A stretch of 64,000 nt of DNA. It comes from Gordionus sp. m RMFG-2023 (taxonomy: Eukaryota > Nematomorpha > Gordioida > Chordodea > Parachordodidae). Below the pieces are notes generated by a model. The model was given only the letters and a program-made list of their open reading frames with translations, was not told the origin of the DNA and did not search any database. Position numbers and translations under genes: made by a program. Positions 12,237-23,865 of this stretch are shown here, piece after piece (the first letter of the stretch is position 1; each line of letters starts with the position of its first letter). Where the stretch lies: positions 16,023,666-16,087,665 of the forward strand of contig NC_088778.1 in assembly GCF_954871325.1 (NCBI RefSeq), read 5' to 3'.

Positions 12237-12550
12237 ATATATAACATACAAAATACAATTATTCCCTAAGCTTTTTGTGTATTAATTTATATTTCTAACA
12301 TTTAAATTTTTTATACTTTATATATAAATTTTAAAGCTCAAAAAATTCAAATTTCTATTTTGTGTCATTTAAGTGATTCTTTAACATATAATTTTTTTAT
12401 AATTCACATTAATTTAAAATTGTGTATTAGAAATAGTTATTAGTCCTGATAAATTTATGCTTGATATTTTTAAAAAACAATAATATTTCTTAAAAAATTT
12501 TATTATCCCCCCCCCCCCAGACTAAATTCCTGCTACGCGCTGCTGCCATA

Positions 12551-13490
12551 TAATCTCGCTCTCCACTAAATAATAATATTTATATACTTCAATAAGCTAA
12601 AAAACAGGGTAGGACATATTAAAGGCCATACATAGGATCATATTAAAAAATATTTAAATAATAAAATATCTTTTACTTAATAACAATTCAAGAAACAAAA
12701 CTTAAAATTTCATGATTTAATTTTTTATTGTGCAATTATATTTTAATACACATAACCAGGATTTCGCCAAGGGGAGGCGGCATTTACTTGAGTTCCCCAT
12801 AAATTTTATTGGGGGTCTTAAGGTCCATTCTATATCTTTGGCTATATTAGATTTTTATAAAAATAATAATGAGTTTTCACTTCTTTTTTTTAATAAATAT
12901 ACATATTTTCTAAAAATTTTGAATTATAATCGTTATGTTAAAAAGTTATTAACTTTTATTAATTTTTCTTTCAAATTCTTTTTATAGTGACATATTGTAT
13001 TGATTTTTGGGACTTTAAAATGATATTTATGAGAATAATAGTATTTCCGAAAGGAGGATGTTCCCTTGCATCCTCCTGCCCCACCCCACTCTCTTGACTA
13101 TGCCTATACACATATGCCACAAAAAAGGGTATAAACTAATCATTTACTTTCTCTTACTACATGGTATGTATTTAGATATTCTTATATTTTATTTATTCCT
13201 AAAATTAAATTCGTCAAAAATAAAAGACAGATATCAATATTATAATTCTATAATACGTAGTGGACAACTTTCGAATTATTTTATTACATTTTATAAATAA
13301 TATCATCTTTTCTGTTGATTTTTTTTAAGGGGCAAGAGGTTAATAATCATATTGAATGGATAAAAGAAATATTTTATATTAAAATATATTTTATACTCAT
13401 CAATAGTGTTAAATTTTAATTTTTAAGTTTTAAGGTATGTGAACCCAGATTCACAATGCGCAATAAAAAATAAGAATCGGGTTTTATTGA
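12551..13490. other. Spacer with possible transposon end, no gene
   Basis: ACCAGGATTTCGCCAAGGGGAGG near 12755 looks like a transposon terminus without a partner. The open frames at 12730-12987 and 13058-13300 are Phe/Leu/Tyr-rich products of AT-rich sequence. I support no gene here. Confidence 0.4.
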
Positions 13491-13599
13491 TATTATGAAA
13501 TGTTTTTTGCTATCTATCTAAATTTATTCTGATCTATGTGGCTCATCAGTGAGGAAGTATTTGCTTCCAGATAAACTGATAATAATACCATATGTACAT

Positions 13600-14140
13600 T
13601 ATAAAACATGGATTTTTGAAAATTTACTAAAAGAAATTTGTAGAAGATTTTGACCGGTTAAATAGAAGGGAATAATGGAAAGTTAAAACTCCATGTTCAG
13701 CAGAAGTTAAAGTTAAAATATGTTAGATGTAGATTTAATGGACTCGTTGATTGCTTCATACCGAATACACACGCAAATGATATCAACGCACAGTTTTTCA
13801 TATCTGGACAAGATCCTGATTAATTCATGACTTGTATATTGGTGGAATTATGGAGCGCGAAAATTTAAATTTCCTTAGCAGAAGTACTTTGTTAATGCAA
13901 TAGAGATATGAATCCTGGTACAAAAAGAATTTCAGCAAGATATATATGAAAATGCCGCCAGGGGTGGGCATGCTTATTTCCACAGACGGAAATAAGAAAG
14001 GATCTAATCGCTCATTGTTCTATTAAAAGGACGCGGTGTAAAAATGCTGGATGTAAATTTGTTACTTGATTTGTATAAAATGTTGTGTATCATTATGTTT
14101 TACATAAAGAAACGACTGATTTAAATCATTTCATGAGAAC
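13600..14140 (+). pseudogene. Decayed piggyBac-like transposase, C-terminal part
   Basis: In one frame at 13731-13850 the sequence reads DVDLMDSLIASYRIH, then FSYLDKILINS, a stop, and LVYWW. This matches the family pattern GGVDLxDSLIAxYR...FFHxLDxxxVNxWLLYRR of piggyBac-type (DDE_Tnp_1_7) transposases. At about 14025-14130 RCKNAGCKFVT followed by HKETTDLNHF resembles their C-terminal cysteine-rich zinc-binding module, with some cysteines lost to stops. The upstream stretch VEDFDRLNRRE and KTPCSAEV fits the segment just before. Several stops and frame changes show it is old and dead. Element ends were not found. A DNA transposon of another family is possible but less likely. Confidence 0.55.
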
Positions 14141-14504
14141 TAATATGAATATGTAATTATGGCTTTTATCAAATAGTAAAATTATATGCGTCATATTTAG
14201 TTTGAAATTTAAAAAAAACCTTTACACGCATTGTACATTTATTAAATATAATATATATACTGAAAAAATTTAGCGATTTTTAGATTTATTTTTAAATTTT
14301 AGAATGCTAATTAAAAGACGATAATATTAACCTTTTAAAGTATGTCATTTATTGGTATGTCGTGCAATATAATAAAAAGAAATTATGTTAAAATATTGCA
14401 AAATAGGTTATATTTTAATTATATAGTCTTATCCAACATGTCCATTTTCCTCAGTCATGATAAAAGATGATATGAAAATACAAATAGATAATCTTATAAT
14501 AGGC
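14141..14504. other. AT-rich spacer, nothing identified
   Basis: No supportable feature between the piggyBac remnant and the next repeat. Confidence 0.4.
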
Positions 14505-14720
14505 GAGTAACCAATAGGGCCCCCCCCCATCGTAAATTTTGCTTGTTCTCATAAATATTATTTTAAACTAATAAAAATTACCCCCATACCCCCACCCCCT
14601 CTCCCCCAAAAATGTATACAATATATTATTATAAAGAAAAATTAGTAAAAGTTAATAACTTTTTTAAATAACGACTATACTTCATAAAATTTTAATGAAT
14701 TTGTCATAAGGCAAATATTT
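14505..14720. repeat. Dispersed repeat, shared with 19.6 kb and 49.2 kb
   Basis: GAGTAACCAATAGGG, a C-run, then AACTAATAAAAATTACCCCC and CTCTCCCCCAAAAATG. Closely similar sequence occurs at about 49190-49400, and the first 100 bp also resemble the left end of the hAT element at 19575. A related fragment lies near 33810-33890. Probably the end of a non-autonomous hAT family. Confidence 0.5.
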
Positions 14721-15161
14721 TTTTGACGAGAGGTGCATATTTAATAGTTATTTTTTATAGAAGATTTGATTTCAAATCTTAGATGAATGTTTTTAAATAA
14801 ATGGATTGAACCCACATACCATTTAACACCATGAGCCCAGACCTCCACTGGTTTTCATTTATATAAATGATGGCATGGCTATAATGATAGGGAAAATTAG
14901 TGGCCAGTAAGCACAACCCCCCCCCTCCTCACTCAACAACAATTCCTCATATTTTTCTTTTGTATGCGGGAATCGTAATTTTTAAAAAACATTTATTATA
15001 TAAATTATGCTTACAATTACCATTCAGTTATTTATTATAAATTATTCATATGCAACTGTAAAACGTGTGGCACTTCAGTGCCTCCCAAAAATGTATGTCG
15101 AATGTCAAAGAAGTTGCTATTTGCCGAATCGGAAAAATATAAAAAATATAATACTAAGAAA

Positions 15162-15235
15162 ATGAAAATGCCTAGTCTTATCATTATTTTGAAGTTGTTG
15201 CTCCTCATTGATTGTGAATCTGCTTCTGTAAAACT
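15162..15235 (+). CDS. Candidate small secreted peptide, exon 1 (signal peptide)
   Basis: ATG at 15162 encodes MKMPSLIIILKLLLLIDCES and a few more residues, a signal-peptide-like hydrophobic N-terminus of about 20 residues. GTTTGT at 15236 is a usable donor that leaves phase 2 (CT). The only nearby exon that stays open, at 15491, begins with T in the complementary phase, giving Leu across the junction. The predicted product is 80 residues. The frame is open further upstream to 15078, so the start is not certain. A lysine inside the hydrophobic run weakens the signal-peptide call. Confidence 0.4.
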
Positions 15236-15490
15236 GTTTGTATGTTTTCATGCATTTTTTTTCTCTCTCAATTTATAAGTGCTGAAGGATATTTGTTGAA
15301 AAAATATATGAAAGGAATGATTAGTCAAAATTACAATAGACAGCTTGATGTTATTATTTATACTCTATTAGTTAATGATGATTTTATGCTTATATTAAGT
15401 TATTATATCTGATATAAAGACAATGTAGATATGCATCTTTTTTTATTTTATTTTATGACATTTATATTTATAATTTTTCAAAATAAATAG

Positions 15491-15659
15491 TCGAGTTTTA
15501 CAAGTAGGAGAAGAAGTTAAGGATGTTAACAGTGGTGATGTTGTTGGAAGATTTAAGGAGGATTTAATTCAAGGCTCGGAGAATGAGGACCCTATTAAGC
15601 ATATCATGGTTGATGTTCCCTCTCAAAACATACACATACACGAACATATAAGGGGTTGA
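15491..15659 (+). CDS. Candidate small secreted peptide, exon 2
   Basis: After acceptor AATAG at 15490 the frame reads RVLQVGEEVKDVNSGDVVGR, continues with FKEDLIQGSENEDPIKHIMV and closes HEHIRG-stop at 15657-15659. Its mixed amino-acid use (Gly, Val, Asp, Glu, His) is unlike the Phe/Ile/Lys/Asn-rich chance frames around it, which suggests real coding. With exon 1 it would make a short acidic secreted protein without cysteine pairs or dibasic cleavage sites. No family recognised. The 255-bp intron is AT-rich. Confidence 0.45.
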
Positions 15660-15982
15660 TTAGATATTATATATTATTTCTCGTTACAAATATTTTATTT
15701 TATTTATGATTTCTTAACTTACTTCTAGTAATCAAGCGTTTTATATTGTATACGAATCATTATAATTCCGATTTATAAATAAAATAGAATACATAATTGT
15801 GAAAGCTTTTTCCTATATACTTTTAATCGTCAATCATGTTTTCGTTTACCATCTTTAAAATAATTGACCCTTTATATTAAAATGTGACCTAGTATAATAA
15901 CCATAGGCGTCCAGGATTTTCCTAAATAGGAATTTTTACTGGAAGGCTTAGGTCCAATTTTTTTATAATGATATTCCCTTGA

Positions 15983-18271
15983 CTTACAGGGTTTCCCATA
16001 CAAAAAAAGAAAAGTACCAATCAAAAAAGTAAAAGTGTCAATCATGAAAGGAAATGGTCCTATCAAAAAAGAAAAGGGTCACATAAAAGGAAAAGGTCCG
16101 ATCAAAAAAGGAAGTATCAATCAAAAAAGTAAAAACCCCAAAGACTTAGTAAAAAGTCTCCCACTCCCATTAAAAGGAAAATCGTTATTTTCTTGCATAA
16201 TTTTTAAAAAAAATTATAAATTTTTTTCTTGTCAATTTTTCTTAAATTTTTGTTTTTTATTCTTCCTTCTTATTATATTTCTAACTTTTTTGCAATTTCT
16301 TTATTATTTTTCTTATCTTCTCTCAATTTTCTTTCCACTTTTGATAATTCATTTTTGCCTTTTTAAAAATAATTTATAATTTTTCCTGTTATTTATTTTC
16401 ACTTCTCTACTCCATTTTTTATGTCATTTTTAACAATTTTTCCTTTTTTTTCATCCTACATAATTTTTTGATTATTTACTATTTTTTCTCCTTATATTTT
16501 TATCTTTAAAATTTCACTTAATTTTTATTTCTCTTTTCCAATTAAATTTTTTTATTAATATTTTTTGCCTATCAATTATTTCATTTCAACTACGATGCAT
16601 ATATGTCGTAATTTGTAAAGGGATATACAGGATCATCACTGGATTTAAAGGAATCCCTTTAAGAATTTATTTTTTAAAAGAATATAATCGATAGATAATC
16701 AAAAGATCCATTCAACTGGAGATCAATCTCTCCTCATTAATTGGCGAATGTGGGTCTGGTGGTTCAGGGATATTTAATAGCTAATTATATTTTTTGACTG
16801 AAAGTATTAATTTATGGTTTTGATGAGTAGTCTTGGTCTGGGTGGGGGGAAGGAGTGGAGAGGGTAAAAAAAAAAAAAATATTGATATAGGTATCAAATG
16901 AAAGGTAATAAAAATATATTTTTTTTTGATTGTATTAATAATTATCACTCTAAGTGGGTGGGTCGAGGTCTTGGGTGGTAAAGAATTTTTTTATCAACAC
17001 AAAATGTCGATATGAGCCCCAAATGAAAGCTAATTCAAATATCTTATGCCTGATAGTATTCATTCTTGATCTTGATGGGTAGGACTTTGTAAAGGTAAGG
17101 ATGGAGTGGGGGGGGGGGGGGTAAAATATAATAAATAATTTTTGACACCACAAGACCCTGACTCCACTAATTAGAGTGATAATTATTAATACAATCAAAA
17201 GATATTTTATTTACCTTTTATTCAATTATTTTTATCCCCTCCTCCACGCCCCCCCCTTCTAGACCAAGTCATACCTATCAAAAGCAGGAATAAATACTTT
17301 CAGTCAAAAAATATTTATATTAGCTATTATTTGATACATATATCGATATATTGTTTTGATAAAATATTCCTGACCCACCAGACCTAAACTTGCCCATTAA
17401 GGGGAGAGATTGCTCTCCAGTTGAATAGATCCTTTAATTAGCTTTCAACTAATATCCTTTAAAAAATTGAATTCTTAAAGGGATCCCTTTAAATCCAGTG
17501 ATGATCCCAGATTCTAATGCTTTTGAAAATTACGTTATATTATATACATCGTAATTGTAATGAAATAATTTTATGTGCAAAAATTATTAATAAAAAAATT
17601 TGATTGCAAAAGAGAAATAAAAATTAAGTAAAATTTAAAAGATAAAATATATGAAGAAAAAAATCATAAAAAGTCAAAAAATTGTTATATAGGATGAAAA
17701 AAGGGGAAAGAATTGTTAAAAAATGACATAAAATGGAGTAGAGAAGTGAAAAAAAATAACAGGGAAAATTAATAAATTATTTTTAAAAAGACAATAAGAA
17801 TTATCAAAAAAGAAAAATAAAGATTAAAAATGAATTAAAGAAATCGCAAAAATTTAGAAATAAAATAAGAAGGAAAAATAAAAATAACTAAAAATTTAAG
17901 ACAAATTGACAAGAAAAAAATATAACTTTTTTTTAGAAAATAACGATTTTCCTTTTTTGAATGGCAATTTTCCTTTTTGGACTGACACTTTCCTTTTCTT
18001 TTAGGAATTTTCCTATATTGATTGCACCTTTTCCTTTTTTGTTTGACACCTTTCTTTTTTTGATTGAACCTTTTCCTTTTTGTTTGACACTTTTCCTTTT
18101 TTGATCGGACTTTTTCCTAAGCCTTTAGGACTTTTTTTTTTTGATTGGCACCTTTCCTTTTTTAATAGGACCTTTTTTTTTTATTGAACCTTTTCCTTTT
18201 ATGAATGACCCTTCTCCTTTTTTGATCTTATGATTGACACTTTTCCTTTTTTGAATGGGAAACCCTGTAAG
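15983..18271. mobile_element. 2.3-kb foldback (long palindromic) element with tandem-repeat arms
   Basis: Ends are CTTACAGGGTTTCCCA at 15983 and its exact inverse at 18256-18271. Almost the whole interior folds on itself. The block GGATCATCACTGGATTTAAAG at about 16630 recurs inverted near 17505, and TGTATTAATAATTATCACTC at 16931-16950 pairs with 17174-17193. The centre is near 17060. Outer arms are arrays of a degenerate unit of about 20 bp (AATCAAAAAAGGAAAAGG and its inverse), about 150 bp on the left and 310 bp on the right. No transposase is visible. The structure resembles Drosophila Foldback-type elements; family assignment is inference. The open frame at 16035-16379 is only the array translated. 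Confidence 0.75.
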
Positions 18272-18441
18272 CCGATAGACGAATACCGTTCTTTATCCTT
18301 TTATCTATTATTGAACCCATTTTTCTCAAAATTAGTCAAACAATGTATATTTATGACATGTGCCTCCTATAGAAGTTTATTTATTCAGTTGAGAAAACCA
18401 TTACATACATATTTTTAAAAATGTTTCCTTAATAACAAATA

Positions 18442-18780
18442 TCAGAGACCTGCAGAGGTACCAAGGAAAAATATTTTAAAAAAATTTTAAAGGAAAAGGA
18501 TTTTCGTCATTTTCGGTCCAGATTTATCTTCCAAAAAATTTTTTCGACCCGGCTAGGGTTTTATTTTTAACCCGACTCGGGTTTATCTTAAAAAAAAATT
18601 TTTAGGCCCTGGCCCAGATTTTTTTAAAAAATATATTATATTTATTTATGATTGTATAGCTAATAAGGGCGATTTAAAATATTTTTTAAAATATACGGTC
18701 CGACCTAGCCCGGATATTTTTTTAAAAAATTTTCAGGCCCGGCTCGGGTATTTTTTAAAAAAAGTTTAAGAGATCCTACC
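18442..18780. repeat. CCGGGCC-family repeat copy
   Basis: Starts CAGAGACCTGCAGAGGTACC and ends near TTAAGAGATCCTACC. Interior GGCCCGGCTCGGG-type blocks. It follows the foldback element closely. Confidence 0.6.
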
Positions 18781-19566
18781 CATTTATACAACCATATTAA
18801 TATTTATTATAACCATAAATTCTGATTTTTAATTTTTTAAATATTATTTAACATGAATAACTATTGCATAGGTAATAAATATCTATAATATATATATATA
18901 TGGAAAAAATTTTAGGAGCCACCTGAAAATTTTAATTTTTTATACCCTGTTCTAAATAAAGGTCATTTTGAAAATGTTAGAAAAATAGGCCATTGTAAAA
19001 ATGTTAACTAAAAAAAGGTATTTTTGAAAATATTTTTAAAAACTTTTTTGGACCCCCTAGGCTACTGACGCCCGTAACCATTTTGAATAAATTTCGCATA
19101 TTTATTTTAGTCATGTTTAGCAAACTTTTCTCTTTTTTATTCATTGGCGCCACTTAGGATAAATTTGACTCCCAATTCAATGGATAATTAAAATCAATTA
19201 GGAAAAAGATTGATAATATGAACATAAATGGTCCATTTGGCTGGTTCAATTTTGACTAATATATATATCAAAAACTCCACCTATATAAATATATATATAT
19301 CATCTATCAAGCTTTTCCAAACATCATACAAAAAAAAATTTTGCTAATTGAATTCAAACAAGAGAAAGTCAAGTAGGGAATCCTCTTTTCCATTAAGAAT
19401 GACTTATGGATTTTCCTAGACTTACTAGCTCTTTATATAGATGATCAAATTCATCTTCCTTTTTTATGATCGCCCTAGGCAATAAGATAGATTCGACAAC
19501 CCTCCTTTTGTCCTACTAATTTTATTCGAAGCGTAACTTGTTATTTTTACAAAACTCAATCAAGAT
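18781..19566. other. Spacer, left part of an interrupted minus-strand sequence at its end
   Basis: Mostly AT-rich with nothing identified. The last 70-120 bases (about 19450-19566) have more balanced composition and belong to the sequence that was split by the hAT insertion at 19575. Confidence 0.4.
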
Positions 19567-19574
19567 ATCAAATC

Positions 19575-20942
19575 CAGGCGCGTAACCAATGTGGAGGGGG
19601 GGGGATTTCACCCCCCATCGCAAATTTGATGTTTTCCTAAATATCATTTTAAGCTAATAAAAATTTTACCCCACACACCCCCCCCCCCGTGCCCTCAAAA
19701 TTTTTCAATATCAGGCAGAGTTTATCCTTACTGCTAGTTGCATTATTATTTTCCTATAGCTCACTACTATGTAGAAATTTACAAAAACCAAATTTCGATT
19801 TGGTTCAAGATATTGATTTGGAGGATAATGTGAACAGGAAGAATGTAGATGAATATTTCATAATATTTATATAGAAGTTGAAACAAAAACTAAATCTTAG
19901 AGAATATTATAAAATATCCAATTTCATCCCATTCTTAGATACTTTTTTTATCCCAAATTAATGTACGGTTTTTAGATAAAAAACAAGTCTTTGTTAATCT
20001 TCAAATTTTATTACCTAAAGACCCTACTTCGTTTTTTGATGCCATTATTGGTAAAATTAAATATTAGCAAAATTTTATTCCTATGATATTGATACTGAAA
20101 TCAATTTAATCAGTGAATTCGAATTGTGGTATAAATATTCACCTCGTTTATTATTTTACCTGAGCATGCTATTGATGCGCTCAATCGGTATAAGGAAACC
20201 TTAGCTTAATTTCCAAATATTTTGAAGGTATTTAATATTCTTGCATGTTTGCCTATTACAACATATACGAATGAAAGGACCTTTTTCAAATTTTAGAGAT
20301 TAAAAACTTATTTACAAAATACTACTTCCGAATCTCGGCTAAATGGGTTAGCTCTGTTAAATATCCACAGTGATTTGATTCCAACGACAAACGAAATTCT
20401 TGATGAATTGGCAAATTTCCTACGAAAATTAAAAATCGCATTATAATTCTAGTATTTAACAAATTTTTTGTAATATTTGATAATAAGTTATAAAAACTTG
20501 TTCTTTAAAAAATTTTCTAGTCAATATTTTATACACACTGCAATAAGTATTTTCAATAAAAAATTTTTTATTCTATTTATATTATACGAGAATTTAAGTT
20601 AAAACTAGTTTTTAAGCCAATTTTATAAAAAAATTGACACTAAACTTTATTTCAATTTAAATTTAAAATTTTTTTTATATAATATACCTAACTTAAAATA
20701 AAATAAAAACTGGGTAACCTTTATTCCTTCTTTAAATATTCATAAGCGCGAATTAGTATATAAAAGCTAAAAATATTAATATAATTATTATTGAATTATG
20801 ATTAATTTAAAGGAATAGCTCAAAAATATGACCAGGCCGAAGGTGGGGGAAAAGCTGGCCAAAGGCCAGCCAAAGGGGATTTGGGGTAAAGCCCCCAAAA
20901 AATTTCCCCCCCCCCTATAGGAAAATCCTGAATACGCCAATG
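19575..20942 (+). mobile_element. Deleted hAT transposon with perfect TSD ATCAAATC
   Basis: The left end CAGGCGCGTAACC is followed by a G-run. The right end is C-run, CTATAGG, ending GAATACGCCAATG. ATCAAATC is duplicated exactly at 19567-19574 and 20943-20950. At 1,368 bp it keeps only the C-terminal half of a DUF4371-type transposase. G/C runs just inside the ends, as in copies A and B, mark it as a related family. Confidence 0.88.
19720..20445 (+). pseudogene. hAT transposase remnant, C-terminal half
   Basis: Fragments in changing frames: NFDLVQDIDLEDNVNRKNVD near 19790, EINLISEFELWYKY near 20100, then TYTNERTFFKF and SRLNGLALLNIHSDLIPTT near 20260-20400, followed by LDELANFLRKLK. ER.F..F...K and RLNGLALLNIH are hallmarks of the hAT dimerisation domain. 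Several frameshifts and stops. Confidence 0.75.
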
Positions 20943-20950
20943 ATCAAATC

Positions 20951-21124
20951 TATTGCAAATGGCAAGACCTTCCATAGACTCAGTACAAGAATGGCTTTCA
21001 GGTATCTCACACCTACTCAATTGGAAGTTGGAATAAGGACCAGACCGGATTAAAGACTGTTTCCCATACTGCCAGGATTTATTTACAAAACTACTATCAT
21101 CCAATCTAGTCAAAATTGATTTCG
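20951..21124 (-). other. Open-frame segment interrupted by the hAT insertion (unidentified)
   Basis: On the minus strand a frame with non-AT-driven composition runs toward the hAT right end (TRLDDSSFVNKSWQYGKQSL, then RSGPYSNFQLSRCEIPES). Similar coding character resumes beyond the left end of the element at about 19500-19566. The segment may be an exon or a piece of another mobile element. I do not recognise it. Its last residues before 20943 belong to the element, not to this sequence. Confidence 0.4.
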
Positions 21125-21129
21125 CAAAT

Positions 21130-22380
21130 ACTTACAATATCATGTATTTTATTTAGAGGGGGAGATATTTTTTTTATATTCTCTTTATGTTTTTCACGAA
21201 GTTTGTTTTACGGAAAAAAGTATATATTTATATATCGCACTTTACCTTTGTTCTCTTTGTGTGACTTATTTTTTGTTTAGGCTTATCTCTTTTATAATTT
21301 TATTTCTCTTTTATTTGAGTTTGGCAGATTCACAACTCTTAAATAAAACCTTTTTTCTTCAAAAAAATTATCAATCAAATAAACGAAAAAATAAATGTAA
21401 GAAAACTAAGATAATTTCCAAATTTTCGTTGAAAATTTCTATAATTTTGTACTAATTATCGAACTCCCTCCTACCTCTTACACTTTGGTTATTCCCAATT
21501 CAACTCCCCCCCCCCCCATAAATTTTCTTCCCTATGTGGCAACTCCCCTTTACCGTTCTGGGTCTCAGCATTTATAACCTTTCGATTTTCTTGTTAATGC
21601 AAAACGTCCCTCTCCCCAATTTTTCCTTTCTCCTCCCTTCTACCATATCCTTTAAAAAGTTCAACTTCGGCTGGGGTAATTTTTACTTATTTTCCCCTCA
21701 TTACACTCATAAAATGTTAGCCCCTATAATTCTTCCCCCTAATTAGCTCTTAGAATTCCCTTTTATTTCGCTCTTAGGAATATTACCCCTATATTTCTTA
21801 TATAAATATTTCCCATTTCGCTCCTATAATTATGCCCCCTTTCGTTCAGAATTATTTTCTCCTATCTCGCTTCTAGAATTATTTTATTTTTCTCACATAA
21901 TTCCTCCCCCCCCCCCTTTCTCCCCAATTCAACATAGTCTCAGTTCCCGGTAACATATTTTCACTCTCGAACGCCATAACTGTATATTCCTCACTAGTTA
22001 TTGGTACAAATACAATCTACCATGAAAATACTCCAGTTTCTATATAAATGATACATAAATTTGTTACTTCAACCCTCTCACCCAATATTACTTCAATTTC
22101 TACATAGCAACCAATTGGGTCCCATCAAATTGTCTTATTCCTAATCCCTCACTCTCTATTAATCACCCCGGGCAAATACTCTAATATCTATTGTATCCAA
22201 TTACCGAAATAGCTGCTCCTGTATAAAAACATGGGAATTATTCACCCATTTAAATCTATCATCACTCTAGAACAAGGATCATGTACTACCCCTCTCCCCT
22301 TGTAGCATATTACACACCCCTCGTATTATTTTCCCCTGAGACAGAAGCCCATTAGCCACTCTTAATGGTCACAAATTTCA
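21130..22380. repeat. C-rich degenerate repeats, no gene
   Basis: The plus strand is unusually rich in C and T, with several C-runs. Between about 21680 and 21930 a loosely repeated word (ATAATTCT..CCCCTATTTCGCTC) recurs every 30-45 bp. Frames at 21261-21746 are low-complexity. I support no gene. Confidence 0.4.
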
Positions 22381-22384
22381 TGTC

Positions 22385-22800
22385 CCTTGCCACATGTTCC
22401 TCCTTTTGGCATCTAAAACAATCCATATTTTGCTCCTCCGCTTCTTTTACATTAGATATTCCAACCTCTTCAATTTTCTCGCTATCAATAGTCCTCACAT
22501 TTGAAACATTCTGACTCACCCCTTTTTGTTAACTTATTATGACCAAATTTGCCACAACCCGCAGATCTTAATATCTCTTGTTATGAAATTTTCCACAACC
22601 AAGACATTTTGTCTTACGACATCCTCAGAGCATATATTATAGCAATCAATCCTCCCTTCTACCTCGAAACTCAAGATTTTATCTTATTTCTACTCTTTTT
22701 CCCTATGAGTTCTCTCTCTCTAAACGACCCCAACACTCGATTATTCTCCAAGTTCCGTCTATCAGTACAATATAAGAATTTACGTACATCACTAACCTTA
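22385..22800 (-). mobile_element. Gag-like retroelement fossil (zinc-knuckle remnant)
   Basis: On the minus strand, cysteine-histidine motifs of the CCHC zinc-knuckle type occur around 22385-22440 and 22550-22640 (for example CFRCQKEEHVARD). Spacing and basic context resemble the nucleocapsid part of a retrotransposon gag. It is broken, with several interruptions. No LTR, protease or reverse transcriptase can be tied to it. It may belong with the Ty3/gypsy remnant at 26.8-29.6 kb or to an unrelated element. Confidence 0.4.
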
Positions 22801-22812
22801 CTCCTTAATTAA

Positions 22813-23865
22813 TTCCTGAATTGTGACAATTTGCCGAACAAAGATTTTAAATAAAATTACAAGACATATGTATATAAATAAATTTCATATTTTGTAGGGA
22901 GGAAAAATATATAATATGTAGAAAATAAAATATTTTCCATCTAGGAATTGCTCAGTATCCTAAGAAAAATATCCCATTTCTACCTAACTCTGCCATCACA
23001 ATCAGCACAAACTCACAAAAATGTAGAATGCAAAGTAACAAAAATTGAGAATATAATGGGCTATATGGTATATATGTAAAGAATTTTTAATATACCTTCA
23101 CAATATAAAATAATTTGAGTCTTTTCTTTAAAAAAAATGTTCATAAATAAATAGCAAATAGTGATGTGCTATAAAATTATTACAAAGATTAAAAAATGTA
23201 ATATGCAGCATAAATTTACAAAAAAAAAATTTACACAAAAAAACCTTCTCCAGTATGCAAACTAAACAATATTCTCACCTCAAGGCATACCCATCAACCC
23301 GGACTGACCTTATCTGTAAAAATATTTTCCCTTCACATCATTGCATACCATAAAAATAATATAATAATTGCAAATATAACTTTTTATAAAATTTTATAAT
23401 TTAAAAAAAATATATATATTAAATATAAAGATTTCATAATTTGGAAAAAAAAAATATTATACATCATCTAGTATATCATATAAATTCCTATCCAATTTAT
23501 ATATATACTAAATGCAGACACTAAATCAAAATAACTATCCACATCTAACATTATAGATATTATTCTGACTTCATCATACTTCAATTCCTTTAAATTATCA
23601 TTCATAATTAAATATATCATATGTGTAATTCACATTACACCCTATTTCATAAAAATGGTTAATTACTTCAAAATAACAACATTCACTTACCCTCAATATA
23701 TTCCTTAATAACATACCAACCTTAATGGAAACTATATTACAAACACAATATATTAACATTAATTAATAATAAATGATCCCACACATGTCCATCCCTTTAA
23801 AAACCCAAAATGCATAATTATATAATACACACTTTATTACAAAAGTCTATTTCCATATATATTTC
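22813..23865. other. AT-rich stretch, nothing identified
   Basis: No supportable feature. AACCCGGACTGACC near 23297 is a brief GC interruption without a recognisable repeat context. Confidence 0.4.

Larger units (their letters stand above)
10475..12542 (+). mobile_element. hAT DNA transposon copy B (defective), TSD CTGCCATA
   Basis: The left end is CATTGGCGTACGCAGC followed by a G-run. The right end is a C-run followed by TGCTACGCGCTG. CTGCCATA is duplicated exactly at 10467-10474 and 12543-12550. It is homologous along its length to the element at 3103-5074, in the opposite orientation. It keeps pieces of a transposase: an N-terminal part at 10957-11190 and the C-terminal dimerisation part at 12104-12236. 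A CCGGGCC repeat splits the C-terminal part. Length 2,068 bp. Confidence 0.9.

Noticed and set aside
16035-16379. 114-codon frame rich in Lys/Gly
   Set aside because: It is the 20-bp tandem array of the foldback element read as protein, followed by a T-rich tail.
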